Origin: Pterobdella sp. o SKG-2022
Lineage: Eukaryota > Annelida > Clitellata > Hirudinida > Piscicolidae
DNA: 64,000 nucleotides
Assembly: GCA_964035795.1 (NCBI GenBank)
Contig: OZ038323.1
Coordinates: 310,001-374,000, forward strand
Direction: 5' to 3'
Below the pieces are notes generated by a model. It was not told where the DNA came from. It ran no database searches and saw only the letters and a list, made by a program, of their open reading frames with translations. The translations under genes were made by a program, and so were the position numbers. Below are positions 63,241-64,000 of the stretch, in pieces; position 1 is the first letter of the stretch; each line of letters begins with the position of its first letter.

Positions 63241-64000
63241 CAATGAAAACATGGATGTGAGGGCACCAATGAGAACATTGAGATGAAGCAACCAAAAAAA
63301 ACATGGATGTCAGGGCACAAATGGAAACATGGATGTGAGGGAACCATTGTAAACATGTATGTGAGGGCACCAATTAACACATTGATTTGAGGGACATATG
63401 AGAACTTGGATGTGAGGGAACAAATGAAAACATGGATGTGAGAGCACCAATGAGAACATTGAGGTGAAGGAATCAAACAAAACATGGATGTGAGGGCACA
63501 AATGGAAAGATGGATGTGAGGGAACCATTGAAAACATGGATTTGAGGGCACCAATGAGAACATTGAGGTGAAGGAACAAACAAAACATGGATGTGAGGGC
63601 ACAAATGGAAAGATGGATGTGAGGGAACCATTGAAAACATGGATTTGAGGGCACCAATGAGAACATTGAGGTGAGGAACCAAACAAAACATGGATGTGAG
63701 GGCACAAATGGAAACATGGATGTGAGGGAACCATTGAAAACATGGATGTGAGGGCACCAATGAAAACATGGATGTGAGGGCACTAATGGAAACATGGATG
63801 TGAGGGAACAAATGAAAACATGCACGTGAGGGCACTAATGGAAACATGGATGTGAGGGAACAAATGAAAACATGGATGTGAGGGCACCAAGGAAAACATG
63901 GATGTGAGGGTACTAATGAAAACATGGATGTGAGGGAACGAATGAAAACATAGATGTGAGGGACATATGAGAAATTGGATGTGACGAAACCATTTAAAAC

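Larger units (their letters stand above)
54665..64000. repeat. Satellite array, 26-bp unit
   Basis: About 350 tandem units, continuing to the window end. The unit combines AACATGGATGTGAGGG with CACCAATGA (26 bp), with common variants GGGAACCAATGA, GGGCACAAATGG and GAACATTGAGGTGAGG and occasional shorter units. Purine-rich on the plus strand. The unit has no stop in any minus-strand frame, so minus-strand open frames reach 412 codons, with a 26-residue peptide period (TSMFSLVPSHPCFHW). These are a by-product of the repeat, not genes. Confidence 0.95.

Overview
The window is nuclear DNA from an invertebrate animal. It is AT-rich and almost entirely made of decayed retroelements. Evidence for a metazoan is a spliced two-exon gene with GT..AG borders, several clades of animal non-LTR retrotransposons (L2, RTE-like, Jockey-like, R2-like), Penelope-like elements (PLEs), a tRNA-derived SINE, foldback/MITE elements and a 9.3-kb minisatellite. 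I cannot name the species; no rRNA, operon, CRISPR array or bacterial feature is present.

The one convincing host gene is on the minus strand: complement(join(18548..18723, 24600..24996)). It encodes a predicted 190-residue proline/tyrosine/glutamine-rich protein with two C-terminal hydrophobic helices that resembles the CD225/dispanin (PRRT/IFITM-like) family. Its 5.9-kb intron holds three LINE fragments, one of them bracketed by (TA)n tracts.

Layout: 1-8.0 kb, LINE endonuclease remnant, a 207-bp foldback MITE, a decayed R2-like element, a second LINE endonuclease, a minus-strand PLE and an RTE-like LINE with a PHD-like finger. 8.0-16.3 kb, a triple nest: an L2 LINE split by an RTE element that is itself split by an antisense Jockey-like LINE. 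16.3-25.8 kb, the host gene and its invaded intron. 25.8-31.5 kb, repeat family C, a 177-bp foldback, L2 and PLE pieces, then very AT-rich DNA. 31.5-35.4 kb, a near full-length LINE with a C-terminal C2H2 finger. 35.8-40.0 kb, another LINE family. 41.0-45.7 kb, an RTE element carrying a SINE and cut at its YADD motif by an inverted RTE element. 46.0-50.5 kb, a PLE cluster. 54.67-64.0 kb, a 26-bp-unit satellite with two different higher-order periods (906 and 1,266 bp), running off the window end.

The most interesting system is the PLE cluster. The terminal pseudo-LTRs of the PLE at 48.05-50.52 kb contain hammerhead-ribozyme motifs (CUGAUGA, stem II, GAAA, a palindromic AAGCUU stem III, stem I). 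A third copy at 46.1-46.3 kb is split by a 113-bp insertion with a 13-bp target duplication that carries its own hammerhead-like core. Related cores with an altered CUGAUGA box lie at PLE ends and in foldbacks elsewhere (3.0, 5.3, 26.4 and 37.1 kb), so ribozyme-bearing PLE termini appear to have been scattered through the window.

Everything here was read by eye. Clade names rest on remembered protein motifs, not on database searches, and element boundaries without target duplications are approximate to tens of bases.
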